A stretch of DNA of 64,000 bases from Armatimonadota bacterium (GCA_020354555.1 CP070648.1:47733-111732), one strand, 5' to 3'; positions 1 through 10,700 are shown, counted from the stretch's first letter. Notes: generated by a model not told the origin, from the sequence alone. A program made the numbers and translations.

Positions 1-2
1 AC

Positions 3-1850
3 GGGCATGTGGCCGCGCGCGGGGGCGCTGAGTTCCGCATGGGACGTGAGGCGCAGTCCGAGTTCGGCGAGCGCAGCGCGCCGGAGCAGGCGGACGGCAT
101 CACCATGGGCACGAGCATCACCGCGCTCGTGCGCAAGGCGTCGCATCCCGTCGAGTTCGTTCCCCCGCCGGGCACGCCGAAGTACGAGGGCGGCACGGAC
201 TGCCTGTACTCCCACGCGTCGTGGAATCATCGCGCCGAGTTCTGCTTCATGTGGGTGACGGAGACCGGCGGCAACCTTGACACCATCCGCGATGACCACG
301 AGATCTACGAGGAGCTGCTGCGGCAGTTCTACAGCGTCTGGGATCACATCAAGAACGGGCCGCACGCTGACGAGGCGCGGAACTGGGAGCTGGTGTGGGT
401 CAGCCCGAAGGCGGGCAAGCGCGAGAGCCGCCGGTTCGTGGGCGACTACATTCTGACGCAGACCGATATCGAGGAGGCGCGGCTGTTCGAGGACCGCGTG
501 GCCTATGGGGGGTATGCGCTCGACATTCACGACCCAGTTCGCACGCGCGCGAGGATCATCTTCCACTGCATCCCGCCGCTATTCAGCATTCCCTACCGGT
601 GCCTGTATTCGCGCACCATCGGGAACCTGATGCTGGCGGGGCGGCTGATGTCGGTGACGCATCTCGCGCTGGGGGCGGTGCGGCTGATGAAGACGCTGGC
701 GACTGCGGGGCAGGCGGCGGGGGCGGCGGCGCATCTGTGTCGGAAGTACGATTGCCTGCCGCGCGATCTGTATCCGGAGCGGGTGGGCGAGCTTCAGCAG
801 CTTCTGCTGCGGCGCGACGCGACGATCCTCGGCCTGCGCAATGAGGATCCGGACGACCTGGCGCGGTCGGCGAAGGTGACCGCGACGAGCGAGGCGGTGT
901 TTGAGTGCGCGGAGGCCGGCGATTTCCTGCCGTTGGATTGCGCGCGCGGGGTGGTGCTGTGGAATTGGCCGGAGAAGCTGGAGCGCATCGAGCTCTACGC
1001 GCGCAACGAGTCGGACGAAGCGCAGCGGCTGGAGTCGTCGGTGTCCGCATTCGCGCCGGAGCGCAAGTGGAAAGCGCCGGAGGAGCACATCCCCTACTCC
1101 GACCCTGGGCCGGGCAATCGCATGGAATGGGGGAATGACAACACGATTGCGAAGTTCGCGGCGGTGGGTAGTGCTTCGGCTGAGATTGGGCCGCGCAGCG
1201 AGGGGTGGGCCGCGTTCGAGTTCTCGCCGCCGCTGGAGTTGCCGCCCAGGGATGAGACGAGCGACGAGGGCCGATGCGCGCTGGTCATCGCGCCGGCGGA
1301 TGGCGTCAGCCTCGCGGCGAATCGGTGGGCGACGGACTTCGCGCAGCGCTGCGAGGCGCGGGAGGGTGACGCCGCCTTCACGACGATGCCGGAGCCGCTC
1401 GCGATACGCATTCAGCCCCGCCCGGTGCACGGCGAGGCGATGAACGTCATTAATGGTTACAACCGGCGCTTCTGCACCAATCCCGTAGACATGTGGATGT
1501 CGGCGCCGGGCGCGCCGCTGCCGCAGAGCGTGGTGCTGGAATGGCCGGAGCCGGTCAGACTCGGGCGCGTGCACCTGACGTTCGACACGCTCAATAGGTC
1601 ATACCTCGGCATGCCGTTCAACTGCGGCGGGCGGGTGTCGGAGATGTGCGCGCGGGATTACTCGCTGGAGGCGGAGGTCGACGGCGAATGGCGCACGCTT
1701 GTTGAGGAGCGCGGCAACTACCGCCGTTTCCGCGTCCACGAATTCGCGCCGGTGACCGCGTCCCGCCTTCGTCTCACCATCCGCGCCGCGAACGGTGACG
1801 GCTGGGGCGCGCGCGTGTATGAGATCAGGGCGTACGAGACTCCGGGCTAG
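3..1850 (+). CDS. FAD-dependent oxidoreductase, 3' part (5' end outside window)
   Basis: The reading frame is open to the left edge, so the start and the N-terminal FAD-binding Rossmann segment lie upstream. The visible part of about 615 residues begins with EFRMGREAQSEFGE and continues with YLYSRTIGNLMLAGR-like text (RCLYSRTIGNLMLAGR) and TAGQAAGAAAHLCRKY, which is the flavin-binding C-terminal signature of the large FAD-dependent oxidoreductase family (Pfam FAD_oxidored) that is abundant in Planctomycetes, Armatimonadota and Verrucomicrobia. The last 150 residues form a separate beta-rich module resembling a discoidin/F5-8 type C domain (ends RLTIRAANGDGWGARVYEIRAYE). Members of this family are often encoded with sugar dehydrogenases and hydrolases. 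The substrate is unknown. The stop is TAG at 1848-1850. The family call is firm; the role is not. Confidence 0.85.
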   Translation, partial: GHVAARGGAEFRMGREAQSEFGERSAPEQADGITMGTSITALVRKASHPVEFVPPPGTPKYEGGTDCLYSHASWNHRAEFCFMWVTETGGNLDTIRDDHEIYEELLRQFYSVWDHIKNGPHADEARNWELVWVSPKAGKRESRRFVGDYILTQTDIEEARLFEDRVAYGGYALDIHDPVRTRARIIFHCIPPLFSIPYRCLYSRTIGNLMLAGRLMSVTHLALGAVRLMKTLATAGQAAGAAAHLCRKYDCLPRDLYPERVGELQQLLLRRDATILGLRNEDPDDLARSAKVTATSEAVFECAEAGDFLPLDCARGVVLWNWPEKLERIELYARNESDEAQRLESSVSAFAPERKWKAPEEHIPYSDPGPGNRMEWGNDNTIAKFAAVGSASAEIGPRSEGWAAFEFSPPLELPPRDETSDEGRCALVIAPADGVSLAANRWATDFAQRCEAREGDAAFTTMPEPLAIRIQPRPVHGEAMNVINGYNRRFCTNPVDMWMSAPGAPLPQSVVLEWPEPVRLGRVHLTFDTLNRSYLGMPFNCGGRVSEMCARDYSLEAEVDGEWRTLVEERGNYRRFRVHEFAPVTASRLRLTIRAANGDGWGARVYEIRAYETPG

Positions 1851-1928
1851 TCGCGGAGCGCCTGTCACTCAGGCGTCAGATGCCGACGGAGGCGGCACTC
1901 CCGATTCCACCTCCGGTGAATGCCGCAT

Positions 1929-4709
1929 TCATCCTCGCTCCAGTGCGCCGCGGTTGCGGGCAAACCATTTGGATACTTCCATCGCGGCGACGCCGCCGAG
2001 TGACACGAAGAAGATGCACACCGCGCAGTTCAAGTGGATCGGTCGCGTGCCGAAGATGGCCTGAAGCGGCGGCCAGTAGATGACCAGGGCCTGCGCGCCG
2101 ATCGCGGCGAACACCGACACCAGCAGGAACGGGTTCGTCCGCAGGGGGATCGCGAACACCGACCGCGCCAGGCTGCGGCAGCTGAAGGCGTGCCACATCT
2201 GGAACATGACCATGTTCGTCATCGCGACGGTCCTCGCGTCGGCGAGGGTCAGGCCGATCAGTTGGGCATAGCGAAACGTGGTCAGCGTGCCGAGGCTGAA
2301 GGCGGCGCCAACGACTGCGGTGTGCTGGGCGACGACCCAGTTGAAGAAGCCCGCGCGCAGGCCGCGCGGCCGGTGCTGCAGGAGATGCGCCTCCCCCGGT
2401 TCGACCGCCAGCGCGATGTGCTGGATGCCGTTGGTGACGAGGTTGATCCACAGGATCTGCGCGGCGGTGTACGGCAGCGGCCAACCCAGCGCGATGACGG
2501 CGAGAATCGCGACGACCTCCGCCGCCCCGCTGCTGATGAGGAAGAAGCTCACCTTGCGGATGTTCTCGAAGATGTAGCGCCCCTGCTTGACGGCTTCGTA
2601 GATGGTGGCGAAGCTGTCGTCGAGCAGCACCATGTCGGCGGCCTGCTTGGCGACTTCGGTGCCGACCTTGCCCATCGCGACACCGAGGTCCGCCTGGCGC
2701 AGAGCGGGCGCGTCGTTGACGCCGTCACCCGTTACCGCAACGATGTAACCGCGCTTGCGCAACTCCTGGACGATGCGCAGCTTGTGCAGCGGCGTGACGC
2801 GCGCGTACACGGCGACATCATCGACGTGCGCGGCGAGTTCCTCGTCGGACATCGCCTCGACCTCGCGGCCGGTGAGGATGCGCGGGTCGTCTTCCGGCGA
2901 GACCTCGGCTTCGAGGGGCTGCAAGATGCCGAGTGCCATCGCGACGGCGCGCGCGGTGGCGACGTGATCGCCGGTGACCATGACGACGCGGATGCCCGAC
3001 TCCTGGCAGCCGCGCACGGCCTCCGCCGCCTCAGGGCGCGGCGGATCCATGAGGCCGATGAGGCCGAGCAGTGTGAGGTCGGTGACGGCGTCTTCCGTGA
3101 CCCCGGGCTCGTGCCACGGCCGATGCGCGACGGCGATGACGCGCTGGCCGGCGTCGGCCATGCGGTGCGCTTCGGCGAGCCAGCGCTGCGCGTCGAGTGG
3201 CTCCTCCCCTTCCCCGTACGGCACCCACTGCTTGGCGCAGCGCTCGATGATGACCTCCGGGCTGCCCTTGGCGAAAAGCATCCAGCCGCCCCACCTCTCG
3301 TGCACGGTTGCCATAAACTTGCGCTCGGAACTGAAGGGCACTTCGGCCTCGGGCGGGTGGGCCTGCTTTTCCTCGAACAGGCGCGGCGCGCGGACCGCGA
3401 CCATATCGAGCAGGGCGGCTTCGGTGGGGGCCCCGTCGAGGTGCGCGAGGCCGTGCTCGTCAATCATGCGCTCGGCGTTGTTGCAGAACAGCGCGGCGCG
3501 CAGCAGATCGCATAGGGCGCCCTCGCAGGCCGACTCGGAGCCGGGCGGCGTTTCCTCGACGAGCACCGGCTCGGACTCGCCGGCGCTGACCTGATCGGCG
3601 CCCGCTTCGAGCGTCCACGGCCCCCAGGCGACCATGCGCACGGCCATGTGATTGAGCGTCAGCGTGCCCGTCTTGTCCGAGCAAATGACCTGGGTCGAGC
3701 CGAGGGTCTCGACGGCGGGCAGCTTGCGGACGACGGCGTTGCGCGCGGCCATGCGGCTGACGCCGACAGCGAGCGTGATGGTGACCACGACGGGCAGCCC
3801 CTCAGGGATGGCGGACACCGCGAGCGCGACGGCGGTGAGGAACATCTCGGATACGGGAATCCCCCGCAGAGCGCCGAGGGCGGTGGCAACGACGACGAGG
3901 CCGAGAGTCGCGAGGGCGAGGACGCGGCTGAAGCGGCGGATGCGACGCTGGAGCGGTGTTTCGACGCGCTCGATGCCGGTGACGGTTTCGGCGATCTTGC
4001 CGAGTTCGGTGCTCGGGCCGGTGCGGACGACGACGGCCTCGCCGCGGCCCTGGAGGACGAGGGAGCCGGCGAAGAGCATGTTGCGCTGGTCGGCGGGCGG
4101 CACGTCGGGGTCGGGCAATGGATCGGAGGTCTTCTCGACCGGCAGCGATTCGCCGGTGAGCAGGGATTCGTCTGCGAGCAGTTCGTTGGCGCGGAGGAGC
4201 CGGGCGTCAGCATCCACGCCCGCGCCGGCCTGCACGAGCACGAGGTCGCCGGGGACGAGCTCTTCGCTGGGGACGCGGCGCGTACGCCCAGCACGGCGCA
4301 CGCGCGCGGTGGGGCTGGTGAGGCTGCTCAGGGCGTCAATGGCGCGGTTGGCGCGGAACTCCTGAACGAACCCGATGATGCCATTGAGCACGACGACGAA
4401 GAGGATGACGCCGGTGTCGGTGTAGTGGCGCAGTGCGAGCGTGACCGCCCCGGCCACGAGCAAGACATAGATGATCGGATCCCTGACCTGATCGAGGAGC
4501 AGGCGCCACGCGGGCAGGGCGCGGCCGCGGGCGATGCGATTGGGGCCGTACTGCTCGAGACGCTCGCGGGCCTCCGCGTCATCGAGGCCGTCGGGCCCGA
4601 CGCCCACGAGCAGCAGCATGTCGTCGGTTGTGGCCGTGAGAGTCCGCTCGCGGGGGATCTCCTCGGCCATTGCCGCTGCCTGTTCGGTTGACGTCGTTGC
4701 TGGGGTCAT
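1929..4709 (-). CDS. P-type cation-transporting ATPase (P2A/P2-like)
   Basis: 926 residues, the usual length for a P2-type ATPase that pumps cations across the cytoplasmic membrane. Visible in order: N-terminal cation-ATPase domain (about 30-100), actuator motif LLTGESLPVE (TGES at 185-188), M4 motif IPEGLP (301-306), phosphorylation motif CSDKTGTLT (Asp345), nucleotide-binding KGSP (481), hinge TGDGVNDAPAL (660-670), and a C-terminal membrane domain with M6 motif NLVTNG (756-761). PEGLP is typical of Ca2+ pumps, but M6 has Asn where SERCA has a Ca-binding Asp (NLVTDG), so the transported ion is uncertain. The ATG at 4709 has no clear ribosome site; a second in-frame ATG (MAEEIP, residue 14) is an alternative. 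It lies 64 bp downstream of the VOC gene on the same strand. Confidence 0.93.
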   Translation of the reverse strand: MTPATTSTEQAAAMAEEIPRERTLTATTDDMLLLVGVGPDGLDDAEARERLEQYGPNRIARGRALPAWRLLLDQVRDPIIYVLLVAGAVTLALRHYTDTGVILFVVVLNGIIGFVQEFRANRAIDALSSLTSPTARVRRAGRTRRVPSEELVPGDLVLVQAGAGVDADARLLRANELLADESLLTGESLPVEKTSDPLPDPDVPPADQRNMLFAGSLVLQGRGEAVVVRTGPSTELGKIAETVTGIERVETPLQRRIRRFSRVLALATLGLVVVATALGALRGIPVSEMFLTAVALAVSAIPEGLPVVVTITLAVGVSRMAARNAVVRKLPAVETLGSTQVICSDKTGTLTLNHMAVRMVAWGPWTLEAGADQVSAGESEPVLVEETPPGSESACEGALCDLLRAALFCNNAERMIDEHGLAHLDGAPTEAALLDMVAVRAPRLFEEKQAHPPEAEVPFSSERKFMATVHERWGGWMLFAKGSPEVIIERCAKQWVPYGEGEEPLDAQRWLAEAHRMADAGQRVIAVAHRPWHEPGVTEDAVTDLTLLGLIGLMDPPRPEAAEAVRGCQESGIRVVMVTGDHVATARAVAMALGILQPLEAEVSPEDDPRILTGREVEAMSDEELAAHVDDVAVYARVTPLHKLRIVQELRKRGYIVAVTGDGVNDAPALRQADLGVAMGKVGTEVAKQAADMVLLDDSFATIYEAVKQGRYIFENIRKVSFFLISSGAAEVVAILAVIALGWPLPYTAAQILWINLVTNGIQHIALAVEPGEAHLLQHRPRGLRAGFFNWVVAQHTAVVGAAFSLGTLTTFRYAQLIGLTLADARTVAMTNMVMFQMWHAFSCRSLARSVFAIPLRTNPFLLVSVFAAIGAQALVIYWPPLQAIFGTRPIHLNCAVCIFFVSLGGVAAMEVSKWFARNRGALERG

Positions 4710-4773
4710 TATGGTGTGGCGTCGGCGCAGAGCGGCCGGCGGCGGCAGCGTGGTCGCTGGCGCCGAAGCGCGA

Positions 4774-5142
4774 TTACGCAGCGTTCGGGTCGTCTGCCCA
4801 CAAACCGACGGGGTTGCCCTCGGGATCGACGCAGAGGGCGAAATGGCCCATGCGAGGCACGGCCGTCTTGGGCACGACCACCTGTCCGCCGAGCTGTATC
4901 ACTTTCTCCGCATAGTCGGCGACGGACTCGACGCTGACATAGTTGATGATGCTGTGGTGGGGCGTACGCTTCTTCATGAGGGCACCGTTAATGCCTTCGC
5001 CTTCGGGGGCGGCGTTGATCATCATGAAGTCGTCCATGCCCGGGGCGGCCTGTATCTTCCAGCCGAAGAGGCCGGAGTAGAAGTCCTTGAGCCGGTTCAT
5101 GTCCTGCGCCGGGATCTCGAAGTGAACGATAGTATTGGGCAT
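4774..5142 (-). CDS. VOC (glyoxalase/bleomycin resistance) family protein
   Basis: 122 residues beginning MPNTIVHFEIPAQDM. The pattern FEIPAQDMNRLKDFYSGLFGWK, a central GINGALMKK, and the end ALCVDPEGNPVGLWADD fit a single vicinal-oxygen-chelate module of the PhnB/glyoxalase-like type. The start at 5142 is chosen because AGGAGA lies six bases upstream; a 30-residue Arg-rich N-terminal extension in the same frame is not supported. Such proteins bind a divalent metal and act on small molecules or bind drugs. The substrate cannot be deduced here. It may be cotranscribed with the ATPase 64 bp downstream. Confidence 0.85.
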   Translation of the reverse strand: MPNTIVHFEIPAQDMNRLKDFYSGLFGWKIQAAPGMDDFMMINAAPEGEGINGALMKKRTPHHSIINYVSVESVADYAEKVIQLGGQVVVPKTAVPRMGHFALCVDPEGNPVGLWADDPNAA

Positions 5143-5260
5143 CTGCGTTCTCCTGGAATCGTGTTGCCTGGCGATAGGAGAAGCAGTTCGGGCGCGGGTG
5201 CGGTCATCCTCCGCGCGCCGTGGGCGATGCAAGTGACAATGCGGCTGGCGGACAGGGACA

Positions 5261-5282
5261 GGGCCGGCATTGCTGCCGGCCC
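5261..5282 (-). terminator. GC-rich hairpin after the Gfo/Idh gene
   Basis: A perfect 8-bp stem GGGCCGGC / GCCGGCCC with a 6-base loop lies 127 bp downstream of the minus-strand Gfo/Idh/MocA stop. There is no T-tract, so it is only a candidate stop or RNA-stabilising hairpin. Confidence 0.3.
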
Positions 5283-5408
5283 TGAGGCGCAGAAACAGCG
5301 TGTGACGCGGGAAGGCGTCAGCCCGGACTGCTCACGCACCAGAGCGCGTCGGCGGGAACGCCGCGTGGCGTCGCGCGCGCAACCGGGACTGGTCAGGAAT
5401 TATCCGGC

Positions 5409-6413
5409 TTAGACCTTGACCTTGACCGCGCGGCCCAGCTTGCCGGAATCCCAGGCCGCCTCGGTGAGCTGGATCACGCGCAGGCCGCCGACGGCGTCGG
5501 ACTGTACCTCGGCTTTGCCGCGGATGGCCTCAATGAAGTTGCGGTCGGCGTTGCCGGTGCCTTTGGCTTTGCCGGTGACGTCCTGGAGCTTGCCGTCCTT
5601 CTGCAGTAGGATCTTGCCGCCGCGCAGGTAGAGCGCGCCCTTGTCGCCCCAGATCGAGAAGTCCTCCCACCAGCCCGGGGCATGGCCGACGACCGAGATG
5701 TTCGCCAGCGCGCCGCCCTGGAACTCGACCGATATGGCGGAGAGAATGTCCACGCGCGCGCCCATGTTGTCAATGTACGCGAAGACCTCCTTAGGCACGA
5801 GGCCGGTGGTCCATAGGATGATGTCTATGAGGTGGCTGCCCGAGTCGTTGAGCTGGCCGCCGCCGGCCAGCGCCGGGTCGCCGCGCCAGCCGTAGCCGGG
5901 ATACCAGCTCTGGGCCTGCATGGCGGAGACGAAGTGAACCTTGCCCAGCACGCCTTTCTGCACGGCCTGGCGGACGTAGCGGTAGCCGCCGTCGTAGTGA
6001 CGCTGGTAAGAGACGACGACCACGAGTTTCTTCTTCTTGGCGGTTTGAATGATCTGCTTGGCGTCATCCACGCGGCAGACCATGGGCTTCTCCAGCAGCA
6101 CGTGGAGGCCGCGGTTGAGCGCCTCCATCGCCTGCTCGAAGTGAACGGTGTGCGGGGTCGCGATCTCCACCGCATCCAACTCCACTTCATCGAGCATCTG
6201 CTTGTAGTCCGAGTAGGTCGGCAGTTCGGCGGCTTCCGGCGCGCGCTCGACGAAACGCTTGAGGCTGTCCTCGCTCGTATCGTTGAGCGCGACGACCTCG
6301 CATCTCGGCACCTCCAAGAGGCGCTTGAAATGCCCGACAGCAATTCCCCCACACCCAATGAACCCGACGCGAATCTTGCCCGCCGGCTTGCGGGCCTTGG
6401 TGCTCTTTGCCAC
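5409..6413 (-). CDS. Gfo/Idh/MocA family NAD(P)-dependent oxidoreductase
   Basis: 334 residues. The N-terminal Rossmann fold carries VGFIGCGGIAVGHFKRL (glycine-rich dinucleotide loop, residues 16-25), followed by EIATPHTVHFEQA and the family hallmark LLEKPM (about residues 105-110). The C-terminal half is the alpha/beta substrate-binding domain (SGSHLIDIILWTTG). Relatives oxidise or epimerise sugars and inositols; the substrate here is unknown. The start is GTG at 6413, with AAGGAG about ten bases upstream. The gene stands alone: 266 bp separate it from the VOC gene and 368 bp from ricT. Confidence 0.92.
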   Translation of the reverse strand: MAKSTKARKPAGKIRVGFIGCGGIAVGHFKRLLEVPRCEVVALNDTSEDSLKRFVERAPEAAELPTYSDYKQMLDEVELDAVEIATPHTVHFEQAMEALNRGLHVLLEKPMVCRVDDAKQIIQTAKKKKLVVVVSYQRHYDGGYRYVRQAVQKGVLGKVHFVSAMQAQSWYPGYGWRGDPALAGGGQLNDSGSHLIDIILWTTGLVPKEVFAYIDNMGARVDILSAISVEFQGGALANISVVGHAPGWWEDFSIWGDKGALYLRGGKILLQKDGKLQDVTGKAKGTGNADRNFIEAIRGKAEVQSDAVGGLRVIQLTEAAWDSGKLGRAVKVKV

Positions 6414-6781
6414 TGGCGCTCGCTCCTTCTACGCGCCTCCCCGGCGCGATTTGAAAGACACAGTTTCGACGCGCCCGCGCGGACGCCTCCACCGGCAGCA
6501 GAAAAACCCGGTACGCCGTTCCCCGGCACGAGCGGGCTCACGCCGTCCGAAATCCGGGCAACATCAGGAAGCGGAGATGGCCGGTGCGTTTGCCCGAGCG
6601 ACCGGACCGCGCCCGCGCGGCCAGGAACCCCGGCCTTGCTGCTACCGCTGGGTCAACATTACGATGGCGGATCCCGCGTCTCGCGCGGTCAGGCGCGCGC
6701 ACGCCCAGACAAGCGCACGGGGCGTGACTTCGCCTGAAGTCGCGAGGCGTAGCGACACATCGAAACATAATTGACGGAGCA
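6414..6781. other. Intergenic stretch without a recognised gene
   Basis: 368 bp between the Gfo/Idh gene and ricT. I find no coding potential I trust. On the minus strand a weak CCGG/CCGG stem followed by five T (6502-6526) could end ricT transcription. The segment 6620-6660 contains AGCAG and GGCC elements recalling SRP RNA, but in the wrong order. Confidence 0.4.
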
Positions 6782-7711
6782 CTAGCCTTGGTTTCCCTTG
6801 GGCTTGCGGGAGCGGCGCCGACGCGGCCGACGCCGCCGCGAGCGCGGGCGCGCCTCGCCTTGCGCGTTGGGCTTGGATGACGCCTCAGGCCTCGGCTTCG
6901 GCTCCGGCTCGGGCTCAGGAGGAGCGCACTCCGCGGGATCCACCTCAACGCGTGTGCCGTCGTCGAGCACGAGAGTGATGGTGCGTTTGATGACGTTGAC
7001 TTCGGCGACCTTGCCGCGGCCCTTGGGGATCTCGATTTCGCTGCCGACGCGCGGCAGTTCAGCCTTCGCCTGCTTGTAGCACTCGTACTCGAAGTTGAGG
7101 CAGCACATGAGGCGGCCGCAGCAGCCGGAGATCTTGAGCGGGTTGAGGGCCAGGTTCTGCTCCTTGGCCATCCTGATCGCCACGGGTTGCAGACTGGAGA
7201 GGAAAGACGCGCAGCACAGGGGGCGCCCGCACGGGCCGAAACCGCCGAACAGGCGGGCCTCGTCGCGCACGCCGACCTGATGCAACTCGACGCGGGTCTT
7301 GAATTCGCGGGCGAGATCGCGCACGAGCCGCCGGAAGTCCACACGTCCGTCGGCGCTGAAGTAGAAGACGATCCGCGTGCGGTCGAACGTGTAGTGGGCC
7401 TCGATCAGCTTCATCGGCAAACCGTGCTGCTGTATCTTCTGCGCGCAGACCTCGACGGCTTGGTGCTCCCGCTCGCGGTTTTCCTCCTCGCGCTGGAGGT
7501 CTTCTTCCGTGGCCTTACGTTTGATCGCCCGCAGCGGCTGCGTGATCTCCTGCTCGGGAATATCACGCGCTTCCGCGACGACCTGGCCCAACTCCAGTCC
7601 GCGCTGAGTGGGCGCGATCACGGCATCGCCTTCATGCAACTCGATGCCGCCGGGATCGAAATGGTAGATCTGCCCGGCGGAACGGCATGTCACACCGACA
7701 ACGGTTGGCAT
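6782..7711 (-). CDS. ricT: RicT/YaaT-like PSP1-domain protein
   Basis: 309 residues. The PSP1 C-terminal domain is clear: YFSADGRVDFRRLVRDLA, then GGFGPCGRPLCCASFL (Cys161, 166, 167) and ISGCCGRLMCCLNFEYECY (Cys197, 198, 203, 204, 211). In Bacillus, RicT (YaaT) forms an Fe-S-containing complex with RicA and RicF that affects RNase Y-dependent mRNA maturation, sporulation and competence; the cysteine cluster here is compatible with Fe-S binding. After about residue 245 there is a Pro/Glu-rich linker and a very basic Arg-rich tail (RSRRRRPRRRRSRK) that could bind nucleic acid. ATG at 7711 has GAGG eight bases upstream. It sits 25 bp after mfd on the same strand, so the two are probably cotranscribed. 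Confidence 0.9.
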   Translation of the reverse strand: MPTVVGVTCRSAGQIYHFDPGGIELHEGDAVIAPTQRGLELGQVVAEARDIPEQEITQPLRAIKRKATEEDLQREEENREREHQAVEVCAQKIQQHGLPMKLIEAHYTFDRTRIVFYFSADGRVDFRRLVRDLAREFKTRVELHQVGVRDEARLFGGFGPCGRPLCCASFLSSLQPVAIRMAKEQNLALNPLKISGCCGRLMCCLNFEYECYKQAKAELPRVGSEIEIPKGRGKVAEVNVIKRTITLVLDDGTRVEVDPAECAPPEPEPEPKPRPEASSKPNAQGEARPRSRRRRPRRRRSRKPKGNQG

Positions 7712-7736
7712 ATATCAATCCTCGCGGAACTGTGAC

Positions 7737-10700
7737 TCAGGCGTCAGCCCCTGTTTGCTCCCTTTCGACGCGGGAGAGCATTCTTCCCGCGTGGAGGACG
7801 ATTTCGCTGCTCAGGGCAAGCAATTGCTGCGGCGACAGGCCGAGGGTGAGTAACTCGATGCGGTCGTGGCTGGCCACCGGGCTGGCCTGGCGGAACTCGC
7901 GGTCGCGCACGGCGGAGAACTGCCCCTGGAGCTTGCGCTGGGCGACCGAGGTCAGGCGCCGGTCGGGGGCGAACCGGATGGTCACCTGACGCCGCTCGCT
8001 CGTGATGCCGGCCACGCCGACGGCGAGGCAGTCCAGTTTCAACTGGATGAGCCGGAATAGGCCGTCCACTTGCGGCGGCAGCGGCGCACCGAAGCGGTCC
8101 GCCAGTTCCTCGCGCAGGTCTTCCATCTGCGCTGCGTTGCGCACCGCGGCCATGCGGCGGTAGAAGTCAATGCGCTGGTTGAGGCTCGGCACGTAATCCT
8201 CGGGCAGATAGGCGTCCACGGGCAGGTCGAGCGAGACCTGGCGCGCCGTCGGCACCGGCTCGCCCTTTACTTCTTGCACCGCCTCCGCGAGCATCTGGGT
8301 GTAGAGCTCGAAGCCGACGGAGAGCATGAAGCCGTGCTGCTCCGGCCCGAGCAAGTTGCCGGCGCCGCGGATTTCGAGGTCGCGCAGGGCGATGCGGAAG
8401 CCGGAGCCGAGATGCGAGAACTCCTTGATCGCGGCGATGCGTTTCTGCGCGCGCTCGGTGAGCCGTTTGTGCGGGGTCCACATGAGATACGCGTAGGCCT
8501 GGCGGTTGGAGCGCCCGACGCGCCCGCGCAGCTGGTACAACTGCGCCAGACCGAACAAGTCGGCCCGGTCAACCACCAGCGTATTGACGTTGGGGATGTC
8601 GAGCCCGCTTTCGATGATCGTCGTGCACACCAGGATGTCGTGTTTGCCGGCGTAGAAGTCGAGCATGACGCGTTCGAGATCGGCCTCGCGCAGCTGACCG
8701 TGGCCGATGGCGATGCGCGCGTGGGGCACGAGTTGGCGGACGTGCTCGGCGACATGGCCGATGGATTCGACGCGGTTATGGACGAAATAGACCTGGCCGC
8801 CGCGCTCGAGTTCACGCAGCAGGGCCTCGCGGACGACCTCGTCGTCGCGCGATAGGGCGCGGGTGCGGATGGGCAGGCGTCCTTCGGGCGGCTCGTTGAT
8901 GACGCTCATATCGCGGATGCCGGAGAGCGACATGTGGAGCGTGCGCGGAATCGGCGTGGCGGTGAGCGTGAGCACGTCCACGATCGTGCGCAGCTGCTTG
9001 AGCTTCTCCTTGTGGCGCACCCCGAAGCGCTGCTCCTCGTCGACCACGACGAGGCCGAGGTCCTTGAACTCAACGTCGCGCGACAGCAGCCGGTGGGTGC
9101 CGATGACGATGTCCACGGTGCCGTCCGCCAGCCCCTCGACCACTCGCTTCTGCTCGACGCGCGAGCGGAAGCGGCTGAGCATCTCGACGCGCAGCGGATA
9201 GGGCGCCAGGCGCTCGCTGAAGGTCGAGAAGTGCTGCTGCGCGAGAACCGTCGTCGGCACCAGCACGGCCGCCTGCTTGCCGTCCATGACCGCCTTGAAG
9301 CAGGCGCGAATGGCGACTTCGGTCTTGCCGTACCCGACGTCACCGCACACCAGGCGATCCGTGGGCTTGGGGCGCTCCATGTCGCTCTTGACGTCCGCGA
9401 TCGCCGCGAGCTGGTCCGCGGTCTCCTCGTACGGGAAGCCCACCTCCATCTCTTGCTGCCACGGCGCGTCGGGGCTGAAGGCGTGCCCCGGCTGGGATTG
9501 GCGCGCCGCGTACAGCGCGACGAGTTCGCGGGCGAGTTCCCGCGCCGAGCGCTTCGCGCGTCGTTTGGCGCGCTCCCAGTCGGCCCCGCCGAGGCGGTGT
9601 ACCGCCGGAAGCTGGTCCTCGCTGCCGATGTACTTCTGTACGCGATCGAGTTGGTCAATCGGCACATAGAGCCGGTCCTCGCCGGCATAGTGCACGGACA
9701 TGTACTCGCGTTCGGCGGTGTCAACCACCCGGCGCACCAGCCCTTCGTAGACGCCGATGCCGTGGTTGATATGCACGACGTAATCGCCGGGCGCGAGCTC
9801 GGTGAGCGAGCTGATCGGCGCCCCCTCGAGGTGGCGGCGGCGCAGCGAGCGGCGAATCTTCTGCCAGCCGAAGACCTCCTGATCGGTGAGGCAGACCAGG
9901 CCCGCCTCGGGCAGCGCGAAGCCCTCGGAGATCTTGCGCGGCGTGATGAGAACCTGGCCCGGCTCTACGGCGCCGGCCTCGTCGCGGACGATGCCGCTGA
10001 CGCCCGCCTCGGCCAGCAACTCGGCCAGACGCTCCCCTTGCAGGGTGGAGATGATGACACGCTGATGGTCGCGCTGCCAGCCGCGCAGCACATCCGCCAA
10101 CTCGGCCGGGCGCGCGCCAAAGCGCGGCACGGGTGACGGGTCAAGTGAAACCTTCGTCTGCGGCGAGCCCGGCCAGAAGCCGTTGTCGTCCGGTTCGAGG
10201 AGCGAGAAGCTGAGCGTCGGGCGATCTCGCAGGCGCTGCTTGCCTTCGCTCGACGGGAGATAGAGTGGATCCGGCAGAGGCAGGAGAGATCCATCCTGGA
10301 GTCGCAGGCGGTACGCTTGCGCCAGTTCATGCTCGAAGCGCTCGTAGTGCTCGGCAATGAGGGACGGCTCGTCTATGACGACCGCGGCGCCCGCCGGCAG
10401 GTAATCGAGCGCGGTGAAAGCGCCCTCGTGGAGGAACGGCAAGTAGTACTCGACGCCCTGGAAATACGTGCCCTGGCTCATGCGCTCGAGGTCGTGCTCG
10501 ACCTTGTCGCGCAGCCGGCGGGCGGCATCGGGCCGGCCTTGCTGCTCCAGAATTGCGAGTTGCTCGCGGAGCGCAACCGTCATCATCTGCTCGGCGCGAG
10601 CCGGATCACCCGCGCCGCCGAGACTCGCCTCCAGCACCAACTCCTGGGCGGGCAGCAGGTCGAACTCCGGTATCTCCCCGGTGGAGCGCTGGGTTTCGAC

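Noticed and set aside
6502-6526. Terminator after ricT (CCGG/CCGG stem then five T)
   Set aside because: The stem is only 4 bp and lies about 250 bp from the stop; too weak for a feature.
6610-6660. Possible SRP RNA (ffs) on the minus strand (AGCAG and GGCCGG elements)
   Set aside because: The conserved order CAGG...GGAAG...AGCAG is not kept, and no matching long stem is present.
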